Counted from the stretch's first letter, positions 51,659-61,079 are shown. The stretch: DNA of 64,000 nucleotides from Prevotella sp. oral taxon 475 (GCF_018127805.1 NZ_CP072334.1:2334001-2398000), one strand, 5' to 3'. Notes: generated from the letters alone by a model not told the origin. Numbers and translations: made by a program.

Positions 51659-53986
51659 ATGAACAGACTTCTTCTTTTCTTTCTCTTCTTCGCCGTTGGG
51701 CATGGGCTTTTTGCAAAGCACATCACACCGACGAAAGCGCAGCACATGGTCGTACAGTTTCTTAAGGGATTGCGGGAAGACACGCGGGCTGCCATCGACG
51801 CAAGAGAGGTGAAACAGGTGAGATACGACAGTAGGTCGTGTTATGTCTTCAACGTAGGTCGGCGCAACGGGTTTATCGTTGTGAGCACAGACGACCGCAT
51901 GGAGCAAATCCTGGGTTATGCCACAACGGGACGTTTCGATGCCGCCCATCTTCCTGCCGACCTGCAATGGTGGCTGGCTTGCTACGATGAGCAGATGGAT
52001 CGCTTGCCGATCGCTCCGGCTACGCGCACCGTTACGCAAACGAATCCGGCCCGAGCGCGCATCGAACCGTTGGTTTCCACCCGCTGGGACCAGGGCAAAC
52101 CCTACAATCTAAAGACTCCGAAGGTGGGTCATACGGCTACTTACACCGGCTGTGTGGCCACGGCGACAGCGCAGTTGCTGTATTATCATCGCTGTCCGAC
52201 AGCCTCTACCACAGCCATTCCGTCCTACATCACCAGCACCAAGCGGCTGCCCATGCCTCAACTGCCTGCCACGACGTTCGATTGGACCAAGATGCGCCCC
52301 GTCTACGAGGAGGATGCCACGGGCGAAAGTGCCGATGAAGTGGCCAAACTGATGCTTTACTGCGGACAGGCGATGAAGATGGACTACAATATCGATGGCT
52401 CCGGGGCTTACGTCAACGAAGAGGTGTTTTCCAAATACTTCGGCTTTGCCAAAGGCACACGTGAGGTTTCGCGCTCGGACTACACGCTGGTGGCCTGGGA
52501 AAAGCTCATCTACAACGAATTGGAAGCTCGTCGGCCCGTGCTCTACACAGGCGGAAAGGTGAGCGGAGCGCATGCTTTCGTTTGCGATGGATACGACGGA
52601 AATGGCTATTTCCACATCAATTGGGGATGGGGAGGACAGTCGGATGGCTACTTCAAACTCTCCATTCTCAACCCTTCCGACCAGGGAGCGGGCAGCAGTA
52701 GCGGAGAAGACGGCTACACACTCTCGCAAACGGCATTACTGGGGCTCAGCACCACGCCCGTGACCCTTGAAAAGGAAACGCCCGATAACCGACTGACGGC
52801 CTCGGAAGTGTGGCTCTATCAGACTTTCGACACGCGCAAAAAAGCATCCGACAACTTCAACATCACCAACTTAGGGCTTTACACCTACAATCTCACCGCA
52901 GAGATGCAGAGTTTCGAACTCAACTGGGCTCTGTATCGAGACGAGACTCAATTGCAAACATTTTCTGCTGCCGCCATCAATAACCTCAAGCCTGAATATC
53001 GTGTGTCGACCAACAGCGACCTCTCTTTTGGGGCGAATCTGACCGACGGAACCTACCGACTCGTGCCCGTATGTCGACTAAAAGGCGAAACCGAATGGAG
53101 GCCTTGCATCGACGCCGACCTCCATTTTGTCGAACTGGAGGTGAAGGGGCTGCGCCTGAACATCAAGCTGCACAACGACGAGTCTGACAAGATCAAGGTG
53201 AACGACTTGACTTTTCACGGCAAGTTGCGGGTCAACCGCCCGGTAGAAGTTCGGCTTAGCGTCAGCAATGAGGGACGGGCCAACAATCCCGAACTCTATC
53301 TCTTCGTCAATGGAAAGGTGGTTTCGGGCACAGGATCCAGCATCGACCCGGGTCAGACGGGCGAGGTGTCGCTACATTTCACACCTTCGCAGGCCGGTGT
53401 TTATCGCATTCGCGTCTGTCAGACTTCGACGGGTCGGCGACTTTTGGCCTCGAAGGAGGTAACCATCACAGCCGGTAAGCCTGCCCAACTGGAACTGAAG
53501 GCCACCGTTACCAATGCCAATGCCACCACCCTCGTACTGAACGACAATGCTTTGCGCTGCCATGTCGACGTGACCAACAAGGGAACAGAGACTTATGCCG
53601 ATCCCATTGTGGCCAAACTCTACAAGGTGGTGGGCGAATATGGCTACGGTCAGCAGACGAAGAGCCAGGAACTGACGCTGAATGTCAAAGCCACTGCGGG
53701 TGTAGACTTCGAGTTCGACGGATTGGAAGAGGGCGAACGCTATTTCCTCATCCTCCATTATCTCTCCGAAGATCAAGCCACCGGCGAGCTCTATTCTAAA
53801 ATCTACACGACGTCCGGCACCAATGGCATCTCTACGCCCGATGTTCTTGACGGCGAACAGCCGTTGCCCGTCTTCAACCTACGGGGCGAACGGGTGGCCA
53901 GCATCAAGCCTTCAGACATTGATCAACTGTTGCACACGCTGCCCCGCGGCATTTACATCATCCGGGGGCGCAAGTATTGCAACTGA
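51659..53986 (+). CDS. C10 family cysteine protease, interpain-like, T9SS-type C-terminus
   Basis: The 775-residue protein has a signal peptide, a propeptide (about 20-135), and a catalytic domain with Cys165 in YTGCVATATAQL, His305 in SGAHAFVCDGY, and HINWGWGG (about 319-326). After about 360 come beta-sandwich domains (about 390-730), and the last 40 residues (VFNLRGERV...LPRGIYIIRGRKYCN) look like a T9SS sorting domain. This resembles interpain A of Prevotella intermedia. It is probably secreted by the por system encoded just upstream, and is co-transcribed with the BspA gene. A terminator follows. Confidence 0.93.
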   Translation: MNRLLLFFLFFAVGHGLFAKHITPTKAQHMVVQFLKGLREDTRAAIDAREVKQVRYDSRSCYVFNVGRRNGFIVVSTDDRMEQILGYATTGRFDAAHLPADLQWWLACYDEQMDRLPIAPATRTVTQTNPARARIEPLVSTRWDQGKPYNLKTPKVGHTATYTGCVATATAQLLYYHRCPTASTTAIPSYITSTKRLPMPQLPATTFDWTKMRPVYEEDATGESADEVAKLMLYCGQAMKMDYNIDGSGAYVNEEVFSKYFGFAKGTREVSRSDYTLVAWEKLIYNELEARRPVLYTGGKVSGAHAFVCDGYDGNGYFHINWGWGGQSDGYFKLSILNPSDQGAGSSSGEDGYTLSQTALLGLSTTPVTLEKETPDNRLTASEVWLYQTFDTRKKASDNFNITNLGLYTYNLTAEMQSFELNWALYRDETQLQTFSAAAINNLKPEYRVSTNSDLSFGANLTDGTYRLVPVCRLKGETEWRPCIDADLHFVELEVKGLRLNIKLHNDESDKIKVNDLTFHGKLRVNRPVEVRLSVSNEGRANNPELYLFVNGKVVSGTGSSIDPGQTGEVSLHFTPSQAGVYRIRVCQTSTGRRLLASKEVTITAGKPAQLELKATVTNANATTLVLNDNALRCHVDVTNKGTETYADPIVAKLYKVVGEYGYGQQTKSQELTLNVKATAGVDFEFDGLEEGERYFLILHYLSEDQATGELYSKIYTTSGTNGISTPDVLDGEQPLPVFNLRGERVASIKPSDIDQLLHTLPRGIYIIRGRKYCN

Positions 53987-54006
53987 CGCAACTCCCTCTT
54001 TCAATA

Positions 54007-54053
54007 GCAAACGCCATCTGCTTGGCCCCGTCGGGGCGGCAGATGGCGTTTGC
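54007..54053. terminator. Bidirectional terminator between convergent genes
   Basis: GCAAACGCCATCTGC (54007-54021) and its perfect complement (54039-54053), with an inner CCCCG/CGGGG. It lies between the C10 gene and the end of the TonB operon. Confidence 0.85.
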
Positions 54054-54074
54054 ATTGGAAGAAGCTGTGAGGAG

Positions 54075-55136
54075 TTATTTGATAGGATTGCCCTTAGCAT
54101 CTTTCCGAGCGAGAGCGGAGATTTTCACTTCGAAGTCGGCTGTGGTGTTGTTGTCGTCTACGAATTTGCGCCCATCCCACTTACGGGTAAGAGCCAAACC
54201 CGAGTATTTGGGATATTCGCTCTGCTTCATGCTCGAGATCGAAGCGTCAGAGATGGCGTTGTGGCCTTTATCGAGCTTACAAGGGCGCATCTGGAACCTA
54301 CTGCGAGGACAGATGGTGATGCAGTCGATGACGTGACTAAAGGGCACTTCGATGGCATAGAGATCGCCGAAGGCACTGCTGGTGACGGTGATGTAGTGTC
54401 GGTAGCCTCGTCGTTCTTTGGTGTCGGGATAATGTGCTTTGAAGTCGTCGGGCGTCCAGGGCAGTCGAATCAGTGCCAGACCGGCATGTTCGGAGAGCCC
54501 ACCGAAGTCGAAAGCGGGAGTCACCTTCCCGCCGTTCTCTTTCTCTTCGAGGATAGCGTGGAGGTCGGGCACGTTGGGATTGTTTTTGTGTCCAGGGTCA
54601 TATTGGATGTTGGTCCATTCGAAGTCGGCCTTCGAAAGGTCGAGAAAGGCATCGAGTCCTTTATATAGCGAGAGATCTTCGCCCTCGAGTTCTTTCTCGT
54701 ACTGTGCTTTGTGGTCGATGGCGTATTTGGCTACCACGATCGATTGTCGGGGTTGAACAGGATGTTCCGTTCCCGATCCGGGGAAGTAGGAGATGCCCGA
54801 GGCACCGTAGTATCGGTTCACGAAGTCGTCTTTCGGAGCGAAAGTGACAGCCTGCGTGGGGTCGATAGCATTGGTGCAGAGAGCCAGTCCGTCGAGATAT
54901 TTCACTTCGTCGGTGGGGTTATAAATCACGATATACTGGTCGTCGGTATACATTTGGTTGGTGTTCTTCCATCCCCAAGCGGAGAGGTCGCGCACCCAGT
55001 AATGCCCTACGTAGAACACTTCTTTGATGATGAGATGGTCTACCCGGCTTCTCGAGTTGGATTGTTTCACGGGTAGTTCGTTGCGCACGCAGCCCGCCAG
55101 GAGCACGAGCGCGGCGAAGAGAAGGGAATGTTTCAT
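54075..55136 (-). CDS. DUF4876-like lipoprotein of the TonB operon
   Basis: The 353-residue lipoprotein (lipobox LLAGC, Cys16) starts with VDHLIIKEVFYVGHYWVRD and contains DDQYIVIYNPTDEVKYLDGLALC (about 71-93), a pattern recalled from DUF4876, which often sits beside TonB receptors in Bacteroidales. It may be an exposed or periplasmic ligand-handling partner; function is unknown. It is the last gene of the four-gene reverse operon and is separated from its neighbour by a purine/pyrimidine inverted tract of about 180 bp. Confidence 0.75.
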   Translation of the reverse strand: MKHSLLFAALVLLAGCVRNELPVKQSNSRSRVDHLIIKEVFYVGHYWVRDLSAWGWKNTNQMYTDDQYIVIYNPTDEVKYLDGLALCTNAIDPTQAVTFAPKDDFVNRYYGASGISYFPGSGTEHPVQPRQSIVVAKYAIDHKAQYEKELEGEDLSLYKGLDAFLDLSKADFEWTNIQYDPGHKNNPNVPDLHAILEEKENGGKVTPAFDFGGLSEHAGLALIRLPWTPDDFKAHYPDTKERRGYRHYITVTSSAFGDLYAIEVPFSHVIDCITICPRSRFQMRPCKLDKGHNAISDASISSMKQSEYPKYSGLALTRKWDGRKFVDDNNTTADFEVKISALARKDAKGNPIK

Positions 55137-55149
55137 TTCTTTGTTGTTA

Positions 55150-55331
55150 GGAATAAGTGGTGAGGAGTAAGGAGGTCAAGGAGTAAAGGAGTAAGGAGGT
55201 AAGGGAATAAGGAGTAAAAGGGGGAGGAGAGAATTGAGGGCGGAGCGAAGGCAAACCTTTCTTTACTTCTTTACCTCCCTACTCCCTTACCTCCTTACTA
55301 CTTTACTCCTTACTCCTTTCCTCCTTTCCTA
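55150..55331. repeat. Long purine tract facing a pyrimidine tract (imperfect inverted repeat)
   Basis: The plus strand from about 55150 to 55235 is rich in GGAGTAAGGAGG-like motifs, and from about 55262 to 55331 in their complement (CCTCCTTACTACTTTACTCC). The two arms can pair over much of their length to form a large imperfect stem inside the TonB operon, between two lipoprotein genes. Confidence 0.85.
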
Positions 55332-55334
55332 CTC

Positions 55335-56741
55335 CTAAAGAAACCAATTGCCGAATCCCGAGCCTCCGCCGATGCCATGCGTGCGGAGGTTTTGCGAAGC
55401 CTCGAGTGCCTCTTGGGAAGAGAGTCCTATTTCAAGACCGAGATAATAGTAATAAGGATCGTTGGGATCGATGGCCGTTGGGTCGGTATCAAAGCTACTG
55501 CAAAAGATTTTGATCGGAATATTGAAGCGCAGCACCTCTTGCCATTGCGAGTCGGCACCATAGTCTTTAGCCTCGTCGGGGTTGTAGGCCTCGGCGCAGA
55601 TCAGCTTACTGATGAACTCGTAGGTAGAATGCCGGCGTAGATACTCGTCGCGGGGGATGAGAGCCTTCTTGCCCTTGGGGCATTTCATCACACGCACCGA
55701 GAGATAGAACCGAGGCAGAAGATAAGAGGGACGGGTGTAACGACCACCGCGACCAGTCGTGGGGTCGGTGCGGTGAGTAATCTCCAAGGGCCAATCGGAG
55801 TGGAGGGCATCATTCTCGTCGGCATCGATATCGAAATTGAAATGACCTTTCAGTCCCACGCGGTCTTGGTCGTAGGGAGCCACGGCCCAGTCGGCATCGC
55901 TGCGCGAGAGCGGCGGCAGGAGTCGTTGATTGAAGAGTTCGCGGGCACCGTCGCCCATTGCATCGTGAATCCAGGTGTCGCGGTAGGTATATTCGAAGAT
56001 CTTCGGGGTAGCCTCGGCCCGTTGCTTCCACGAGGTCTTCCCCTCGAAGAAAGGCGAGCGCACGGGCGTGTGATCGATGGTGCCACCCTTCTTCCACTCG
56101 CCGTATCGGTCTTTGGCAGGATGCCAGGTGCCGCGGCAGTCGGTCACGTCGTAAGGTTGGCCCCGGTCGTCGAGGTCGCTCACGGTGAAGAAGATTTGAT
56201 ACTGGTCGGATTGCTCGAGAATCCGATCGTTGAGGAGCTGCCCGTCTTTATCAAAGAAATAGAGGCAGAGCCCCCAACGTTTCAGCCGTCCGCCGATGAG
56301 GCGGATATAGTTGGGGCCTTGTTTGCCTTCAGCCTGCTCGAGATAGGTGACGGTGCTTTGTCGTTGAACGTCAACGGTAGGCCATTTGCCGGCGTTGTTG
56401 TGAACGATGACAAACTCCTCTTGTTTCCAGGGCGCGTTATGGTAGACGAAGTTGCCGTGCATCATCGCATCGCCGTGCGAGTGCCCCTCCTTGAACATGA
56501 TCAGACATGTGGCCCAGTTGTTGAAGGCCCCCTGTGGGTCGGGGTTGGCCAGGGGAGTGTTCACCCGCACCTTTTTCAGACTATCTACATAGCGGTCGGC
56601 CCCGCTATGGGCCACGGCTTTGGCCTCAAGCGGATTGTCGTTGTAGTCTACGTGCACGTCGCCAAAGAGAAAGTTCTCGCACGAGGCGCACAGCGTGGCG
56701 AGCACTGCGAGCGAGAGGATAGGCGTCAGAATTTTATTCAT
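55335..56741 (-). CDS. Lipoprotein of unknown function in the TonB operon (B)
   Basis: The 468-residue lipoprotein has a signal peptide and lipobox LCASC (Cys21). It contains a histidine-rich segment, MFKEGHSHGDAMMHGNFVYH (about 80-99), which could bind a metal. The remainder is beta-rich and ends GGGSGFGNWFL. The region RVGLKGHFNFDIDAD (about 293-307) resembles RLGFKGVMQF in the neighbouring lipoprotein, suggesting distant paralogy. I recognise no domain name. It lies between two repeat-filled gaps. Confidence 0.7.
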   Translation of the reverse strand: MNKILTPILSLAVLATLCASCENFLFGDVHVDYNDNPLEAKAVAHSGADRYVDSLKKVRVNTPLANPDPQGAFNNWATCLIMFKEGHSHGDAMMHGNFVYHNAPWKQEEFVIVHNNAGKWPTVDVQRQSTVTYLEQAEGKQGPNYIRLIGGRLKRWGLCLYFFDKDGQLLNDRILEQSDQYQIFFTVSDLDDRGQPYDVTDCRGTWHPAKDRYGEWKKGGTIDHTPVRSPFFEGKTSWKQRAEATPKIFEYTYRDTWIHDAMGDGARELFNQRLLPPLSRSDADWAVAPYDQDRVGLKGHFNFDIDADENDALHSDWPLEITHRTDPTTGRGGRYTRPSYLLPRFYLSVRVMKCPKGKKALIPRDEYLRRHSTYEFISKLICAEAYNPDEAKDYGADSQWQEVLRFNIPIKIFCSSFDTDPTAIDPNDPYYYYLGLEIGLSSQEALEASQNLRTHGIGGGSGFGNWFL

Positions 56742-56771
56742 ATTGTTAGGGATTTTCGTTTCTTAAAAGAA

Positions 56772-56955
56772 CGTCGTAGGGGTACGACGGGGACCTCTGC
56801 CCTCCGTTTGACCTTTCGTAGGGGTACGAAAGGCCGTCGGGCTCATTTTCGGGTCTTCGTAGGGGTACGAAGAGGAGTTCTGCCGGCCGTTTGGGCTTTC
56901 GTAGGGATACGAAGAGCTGTCGGTCTTATTTTCGAGCCTTCGTAGGGGTACGACG
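56772..56955. repeat. Five palindromes at alternating 42/41-bp spacing
   Basis: Units such as CTTCGTAGGGGTACGAAG have centres at 56780.5, 56822.5, 56863.5, 56905.5 and 56946.5. Arms change (GTCGTA/TACGAC, TTCGTA/TACGAA) but stay complementary. Two spacer types alternate, one containing CTCTGCC...CCGTTTG and one containing GTCGG...ATTTTCG, so the true unit is an 83-bp dimer. Confidence 0.95.
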
Positions 56956-56956
56956 G

Positions 56957-57040
56957 TGGGAGATGCCCTCCGAGACATCGGGAGATGACTTCCCACCTAT
57001 CGGGAGATGACTTCCCGTGCCTCGGGAGATGCTCTCCCGC
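56957..57040. repeat. 22-bp palindromic array, four units (locus 2)
   Basis: GGGAGATG...-type units begin near 56958, 56980, 57002 and 57024, 22 bp apart, for example CGGGAGATGACTTCCCG at 57001-57017. The unit is the same as at 6620-6701. It directly adjoins the 41/42-bp array and ends seven bases before the stop of the next gene. Confidence 0.95.
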
Positions 57041-57046
57041 ACCGAT

Positions 57047-58486
57047 TTACATCAGCACCACATTGCGGCGATACTGATAGAAGAAGTCTTGCGGAGCGGA
57101 GAGCATCCGCCACAGCTGTGCGGCATTGGCCTTGGGATAGAATCGCTGGATGTCGCGGCAACACTTCTGCTCTCCGTCGCGCGTATCGGCGATCACGCGT
57201 ACGGGCAGAGGGTAGTCGATGTCGAAGCTGTCCCAACTGGGTTGCAGCTGGTTGAAGTCCCACATATATCCGTTTTCGCTGTTGGCGGGATTGCAGTATT
57301 TGGCAGGCTTCTCGGAAGCACCGGCATATTGGCGACCCTTGTTCATGATGTGACAGATCTTCACTTGCAGTTGGAAGGCGAGGTTGGCCTTTCGGAACTG
57401 CATCACGCCTTTAAACCCGAGCCGGTCTTTTTGCGAACCGGGTTCCAGACTGCGATTCTGCCGCAGCAGTCCCACGGTCTCGCCGTAGCGTTGGCGGGGC
57501 GCGTCGGTATCGGGGTCGACAAAGTCGTCGTTATACGATTCTACGAAGAGCCGCCCCAGCTCCTCCTCCACGGGGTCGGTGTCGCGGTATTCGTAGGTGA
57601 AGAGTTCGGGCGTGAGCTCGTTCAGGCGCATCAGGTCGATCACCTTGTAGAGATGATAGGTCTTACCGTCGGGAGCGGTATAGGGCAGGGTGGCCTCGCT
57701 CTTGCCCGAGGTTTCGATGGCGCGCCAGGCCAGGTCGACATCATAGGGCACTTGGTTCTGCCCGAGAGTGAACCCGTCGGGGGCGTAGATGTTCGACATC
57801 GACGACTTCGTAGCCCTCTCGCCCACTCCACCGTTCTCCTTAAAGGTGTAGCGATCGTAGTAGGTGGGCCGTTCGTTCAGCGTTCGCGGGTAGGCCAACT
57901 GCACACCGCGCTCTTCGCCTCCGCCGGGCATGGCCTTGTTGAGCGAGGTGTTGCCCACGCCGAAGAAGTGCTGGTGAACCAGAAGCGTGGCGTTGTCTTC
58001 GTCGGGCACGCTCACGCCATCTTTGTCTTTCTTATAGGGATAGCCCGAGAATTGGTGGTTGATGAGCATCCCGTTCTGGTCGTAGTATTTGAGTTCGAGA
58101 CCATAGAAAATCTCGTCGGAGGCCACGACGTCGAAGTGGTCGCGCTCGGTGGTGACGGTCATCTGTCCGTTGTCGTCCTTGGCGATGTCTATTTCCTGAA
58201 GGATGGGAATGAGCGTAGAGTCGCCCACGGTGTGGTAGGTGTTGTAGGCCAGGAGCGAGTCGGTGCCGTCGGGGCCCACACCGATTCTTCCGCCCTTAAA
58301 CCCCATGCGCAGAATGGCATGCACGGCATAGATTTGTTCGTGTCCTTTCACGTCGCGCTCGATGGAGGCGGCAGGGGCTTTAATCAGCTTCTTGAAGAAG
58401 TCGTCCACTTGCTCGTTGCTGCAACCGGCCAGCAACACGGCGGCGCAGACAAGGGCGGAGAGAGAGAGGGTGTGTATCGATTTCAT
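57047..58486 (-). CDS. Lipoprotein of unknown function in the TonB operon (A)
   Basis: The 479-residue lipoprotein has a signal peptide with lipobox LLAGC and then SNEQVDDFFKKLIKAPAASI. A HEQIYAVHAILRM segment and HQHFFGVGNTSL carry histidines that could bind a metal or heme. RLGFKGVMQFRKANLAFQL (about 369-387) resembles a segment of the next lipoprotein. No known domain is recognised. The start at 58486 (MKSIHTLSLSALVCAAVLL) is chosen over an upstream codon as it gives a correct lipoprotein signal. It begins 16 bases after the TonB receptor stop. Confidence 0.72.
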   Translation of the reverse strand: MKSIHTLSLSALVCAAVLLAGCSNEQVDDFFKKLIKAPAASIERDVKGHEQIYAVHAILRMGFKGGRIGVGPDGTDSLLAYNTYHTVGDSTLIPILQEIDIAKDDNGQMTVTTERDHFDVVASDEIFYGLELKYYDQNGMLINHQFSGYPYKKDKDGVSVPDEDNATLLVHQHFFGVGNTSLNKAMPGGGEERGVQLAYPRTLNERPTYYDRYTFKENGGVGERATKSSMSNIYAPDGFTLGQNQVPYDVDLAWRAIETSGKSEATLPYTAPDGKTYHLYKVIDLMRLNELTPELFTYEYRDTDPVEEELGRLFVESYNDDFVDPDTDAPRQRYGETVGLLRQNRSLEPGSQKDRLGFKGVMQFRKANLAFQLQVKICHIMNKGRQYAGASEKPAKYCNPANSENGYMWDFNQLQPSWDSFDIDYPLPVRVIADTRDGEQKCCRDIQRFYPKANAAQLWRMLSAPQDFFYQYRRNVVLM

Positions 58487-58502
58487 TGCTGTTGAGGGAT
58501 GT

Positions 58503-60986
58503 TTAGAATTTGAAGAGCGTGCGCAGTGAGAAGTTGGCCCCACGCTCGTGGGCGTAATACCTGAATCGGTCGGTGTATTCTTTGTACAGTCGATTGAGCA
58601 CGTTCTCGCCCACGAGCATGAACTTGAGCTGCCGGCTGTGCGGCAGACGGATGCCCAACTCGGCTGTGCCGTTGAGCAGGAAGTAGGCAGGGGGCGAATC
58701 GGAAACGAGATCTTTGTCGGGGTCGAATCGCGTCTGCTTCGTTACATAGATGCCCGAGAGCGAAAGCGATGCGTGATATTTCTCGCCAATGCCCAGGGAG
58801 CGGGCGTAGGTGGCAGAGAGGCCGTAGCGATCGGAGGGCATGAAGGGCAGCCAGTCGCCCCGGGTGAGGTTGCGGGCAAACATCCACTCGCCCTTGCCCA
58901 CGAGGGTGAGCCCCTTCACAGGTGTCAGTGTGGCCTCGATGTCGCCGCCATAGAGGCGCACGTCGTCTTGGTCGTAGATAAACTTGGGATATTTACCGCT
59001 GGGATGATTGTGGAATCGGTCTTTGCCCGTTCCGATGTGATCGTAGATATAGCTGTTGATGCGCTGGTAGAACGCACTGGGCTCTACCGATAGCCAGGTG
59101 TTGCGATAGCGCGCGCCGACAACCGACTTATAGCCGCGCTCGCTGGCGAGATGGCGGTTGCCCACCACCCAGTAAGATCCGTCTTGCAGACCGATGGCGT
59201 AGAGCTCGTTGATGTCGGGTGGACGCCACGACCAACCGATGTTGGCCCGCACATCCCAGTTGTCGTTCAGCTGATAGTGAGCTGCAAGGCTTGTCGTGAA
59301 GTTGCTGTAGAGTTTGAAGTCGTCGTAGTAGGTATAGCTGCTCAAACTGCTGTAGCCGTTGACCGACATCACGCGGAAATCGTACCGCATGCCTAGGGCA
59401 CATTGCAACCGACCCCATTGTGCCTTGTGCAGAAAATAGCCTCCCATGGAGAGGGCGGCGAAGTTGGGTACGAAGGCGGGCTGTTTGGTTCCGGGGTAGT
59501 TGTAGTTGGTTTGATAGGTGTTAGACAACCCCACATCGGTTGACATGTTCCAAAGCCGCCACTTGGCATGCCACAACACATCAAACTTGTAGGTCTTGAG
59601 AATGAGGTCTTGCATCGGAATCCAACTCCATTGCGTCTTCTTCCTATTTTCGAACTCCTGCCGCAGGTTCTCCTGAAACGACAGGGTAAAATCGATCTCG
59701 TGCAGCGGGTTGAGCATCCACTTTAGTTCGCCCTTGAGCGTGATGTGCTGCGACTGCTGGAAGGGCGGACGGATGGTGTAGGAGAAGGGTCGGAGGGTGG
59801 CAGGGTCGGGGCGACCGTATTCGAAACGCTTAATGAGCTGATCGAGGTCGGAAATCTTACTGGCATAGTAGATGCCGCTGCGTTGATAGTAGAGGCTGGA
59901 GAAAAGGGTAACCGTGAGCTTCCGCCCTTGCCAGCCTGCCAGGGCCGACAAAGAGATGGTGTTATAGCCGGTGTTATTGAGAAGATAGTCGGCCGTGCGA
60001 TAATCGCCGCCCTTGGTATACATACCATGCAGGCGCAATCCCCATTGTCTGTAGCCTGCCTCCAAACTGCCGCTACCACTGCCGCCGCGGGCGTTGGTGT
60101 CGTAGCCTAAGTTGAGGTTGCCTTTCAGTTGTGGCTTCGTGTTGCCGTAGGGCAACGGAGCGTCGTTGAGCAGCACCACGCCACCCATCGCCCCGAAACC
60201 GTAGCGGATGCACTCGGCACCTTTCACTACTTCGACCATGCTCGACCCGGTATAATCCAACTCGGGAGCATGGTCGGCTCCCCAACTCTGACTTTCTAAA
60301 CGCACACCGTTGTTCATCAACAGAATCCTACTACTGTGCATGCCCTGAATCACGGGCTTGGCAATGGTGTTGCCCGTACTGATAGAGCTGACGCCGGGCA
60401 CGGTCTCGAGCAGCTTGGCCAGCGACGTGGCTCCGCCTTTCTCCAGGACGTCCGAGCCGATGGCGGCCGACTGCTGCAAAAGGTTGGTGTGATGACGTTG
60501 CGCCGTCACCACCACGTTGTCTATCATCTTGGCATCTTCCTGCAACAATAGCGTCACACTCTTGCCCGGAACAACAGACACGGTTCTCGAAATCTTCTTG
60601 AATCCCACATAGCTCACCTCTACCTTGATGCGAGCCATGGGATGCGCCAACTGGAGGGTGCACCGTCCGCTGGCGTCGGTTGCCGCAGGGCTCACTGCCT
60701 CGGCACAACGAACGGCTGCCCCCACGATGGGCTCGCGGGTACTTTCGCTCAGAACGACGAACGAGACCATTCCTCGCTCGTCGCCATCGGCCACGCTGAC
60801 AGAAGGGAGGGGGCTGCAGACGACGGTCGGCATGTTGTTGTAAAGGATGGAGGGATGGCTTGCCGGACGGGGCACAGCTGCCGTCGACAAGACAATGTTC
60901 AGTAGACAGGCCAGCAGCCACAGCTTTCTTCGTCTTGGGCTACTGCTCCACGCAGTGCCCGTCAACTTTCTACACGATATCAGCAT
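58503..60986 (-). CDS. TonB-dependent outer-membrane receptor
   Basis: The 827-residue protein has a signal region, a carboxypeptidase-like regulatory domain (about 70-155, GMVSFVVLSESTREPIVGAAV), a plug (about 165-290, SLAKLLETVPGVSSISTG...IQGMHSSRILLMNNGVRLESQSWGADHAPELD...RYGFGAMGGVVLL), and a 22-strand barrel ending LRTLFKF with a terminal Phe. The QSWGADHAPELD form is found in receptors for metals or small cofactors; I do not assign a substrate. It leads an operon with three lipoproteins and lacks a SusD partner, so it is not a glycan SusC. Confidence 0.94.
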   Translation of the reverse strand: MLISCRKLTGTAWSSSPRRRKLWLLACLLNIVLSTAAVPRPASHPSILYNNMPTVVCSPLPSVSVADGDERGMVSFVVLSESTREPIVGAAVRCAEAVSPAATDASGRCTLQLAHPMARIKVEVSYVGFKKISRTVSVVPGKSVTLLLQEDAKMIDNVVVTAQRHHTNLLQQSAAIGSDVLEKGGATSLAKLLETVPGVSSISTGNTIAKPVIQGMHSSRILLMNNGVRLESQSWGADHAPELDYTGSSMVEVVKGAECIRYGFGAMGGVVLLNDAPLPYGNTKPQLKGNLNLGYDTNARGGSGSGSLEAGYRQWGLRLHGMYTKGGDYRTADYLLNNTGYNTISLSALAGWQGRKLTVTLFSSLYYQRSGIYYASKISDLDQLIKRFEYGRPDPATLRPFSYTIRPPFQQSQHITLKGELKWMLNPLHEIDFTLSFQENLRQEFENRKKTQWSWIPMQDLILKTYKFDVLWHAKWRLWNMSTDVGLSNTYQTNYNYPGTKQPAFVPNFAALSMGGYFLHKAQWGRLQCALGMRYDFRVMSVNGYSSLSSYTYYDDFKLYSNFTTSLAAHYQLNDNWDVRANIGWSWRPPDINELYAIGLQDGSYWVVGNRHLASERGYKSVVGARYRNTWLSVEPSAFYQRINSYIYDHIGTGKDRFHNHPSGKYPKFIYDQDDVRLYGGDIEATLTPVKGLTLVGKGEWMFARNLTRGDWLPFMPSDRYGLSATYARSLGIGEKYHASLSLSGIYVTKQTRFDPDKDLVSDSPPAYFLLNGTAELGIRLPHSRQLKFMLVGENVLNRLYKEYTDRFRYYAHERGANFSLRTLFKF

Positions 60987-61048
60987 TTCTGTTTTTTAGT
61001 TAGGATGGTTGAGATGCAGGTGCATCCATGCGAATTGATTTTCCGGTG

Positions 61049-61079
61049 CAAAGTTCGATGTTCTTGACAAACGAGGCAA
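61049..61079 (-). promoter_or_regulatory. Weak promoter match for the TonB operon
   Basis: On the minus strand TTG (61079-61077), a 20-base spacer and GAACTTTG (61056-61049); the first base of the -7 element departs from consensus. Confidence 0.4.
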
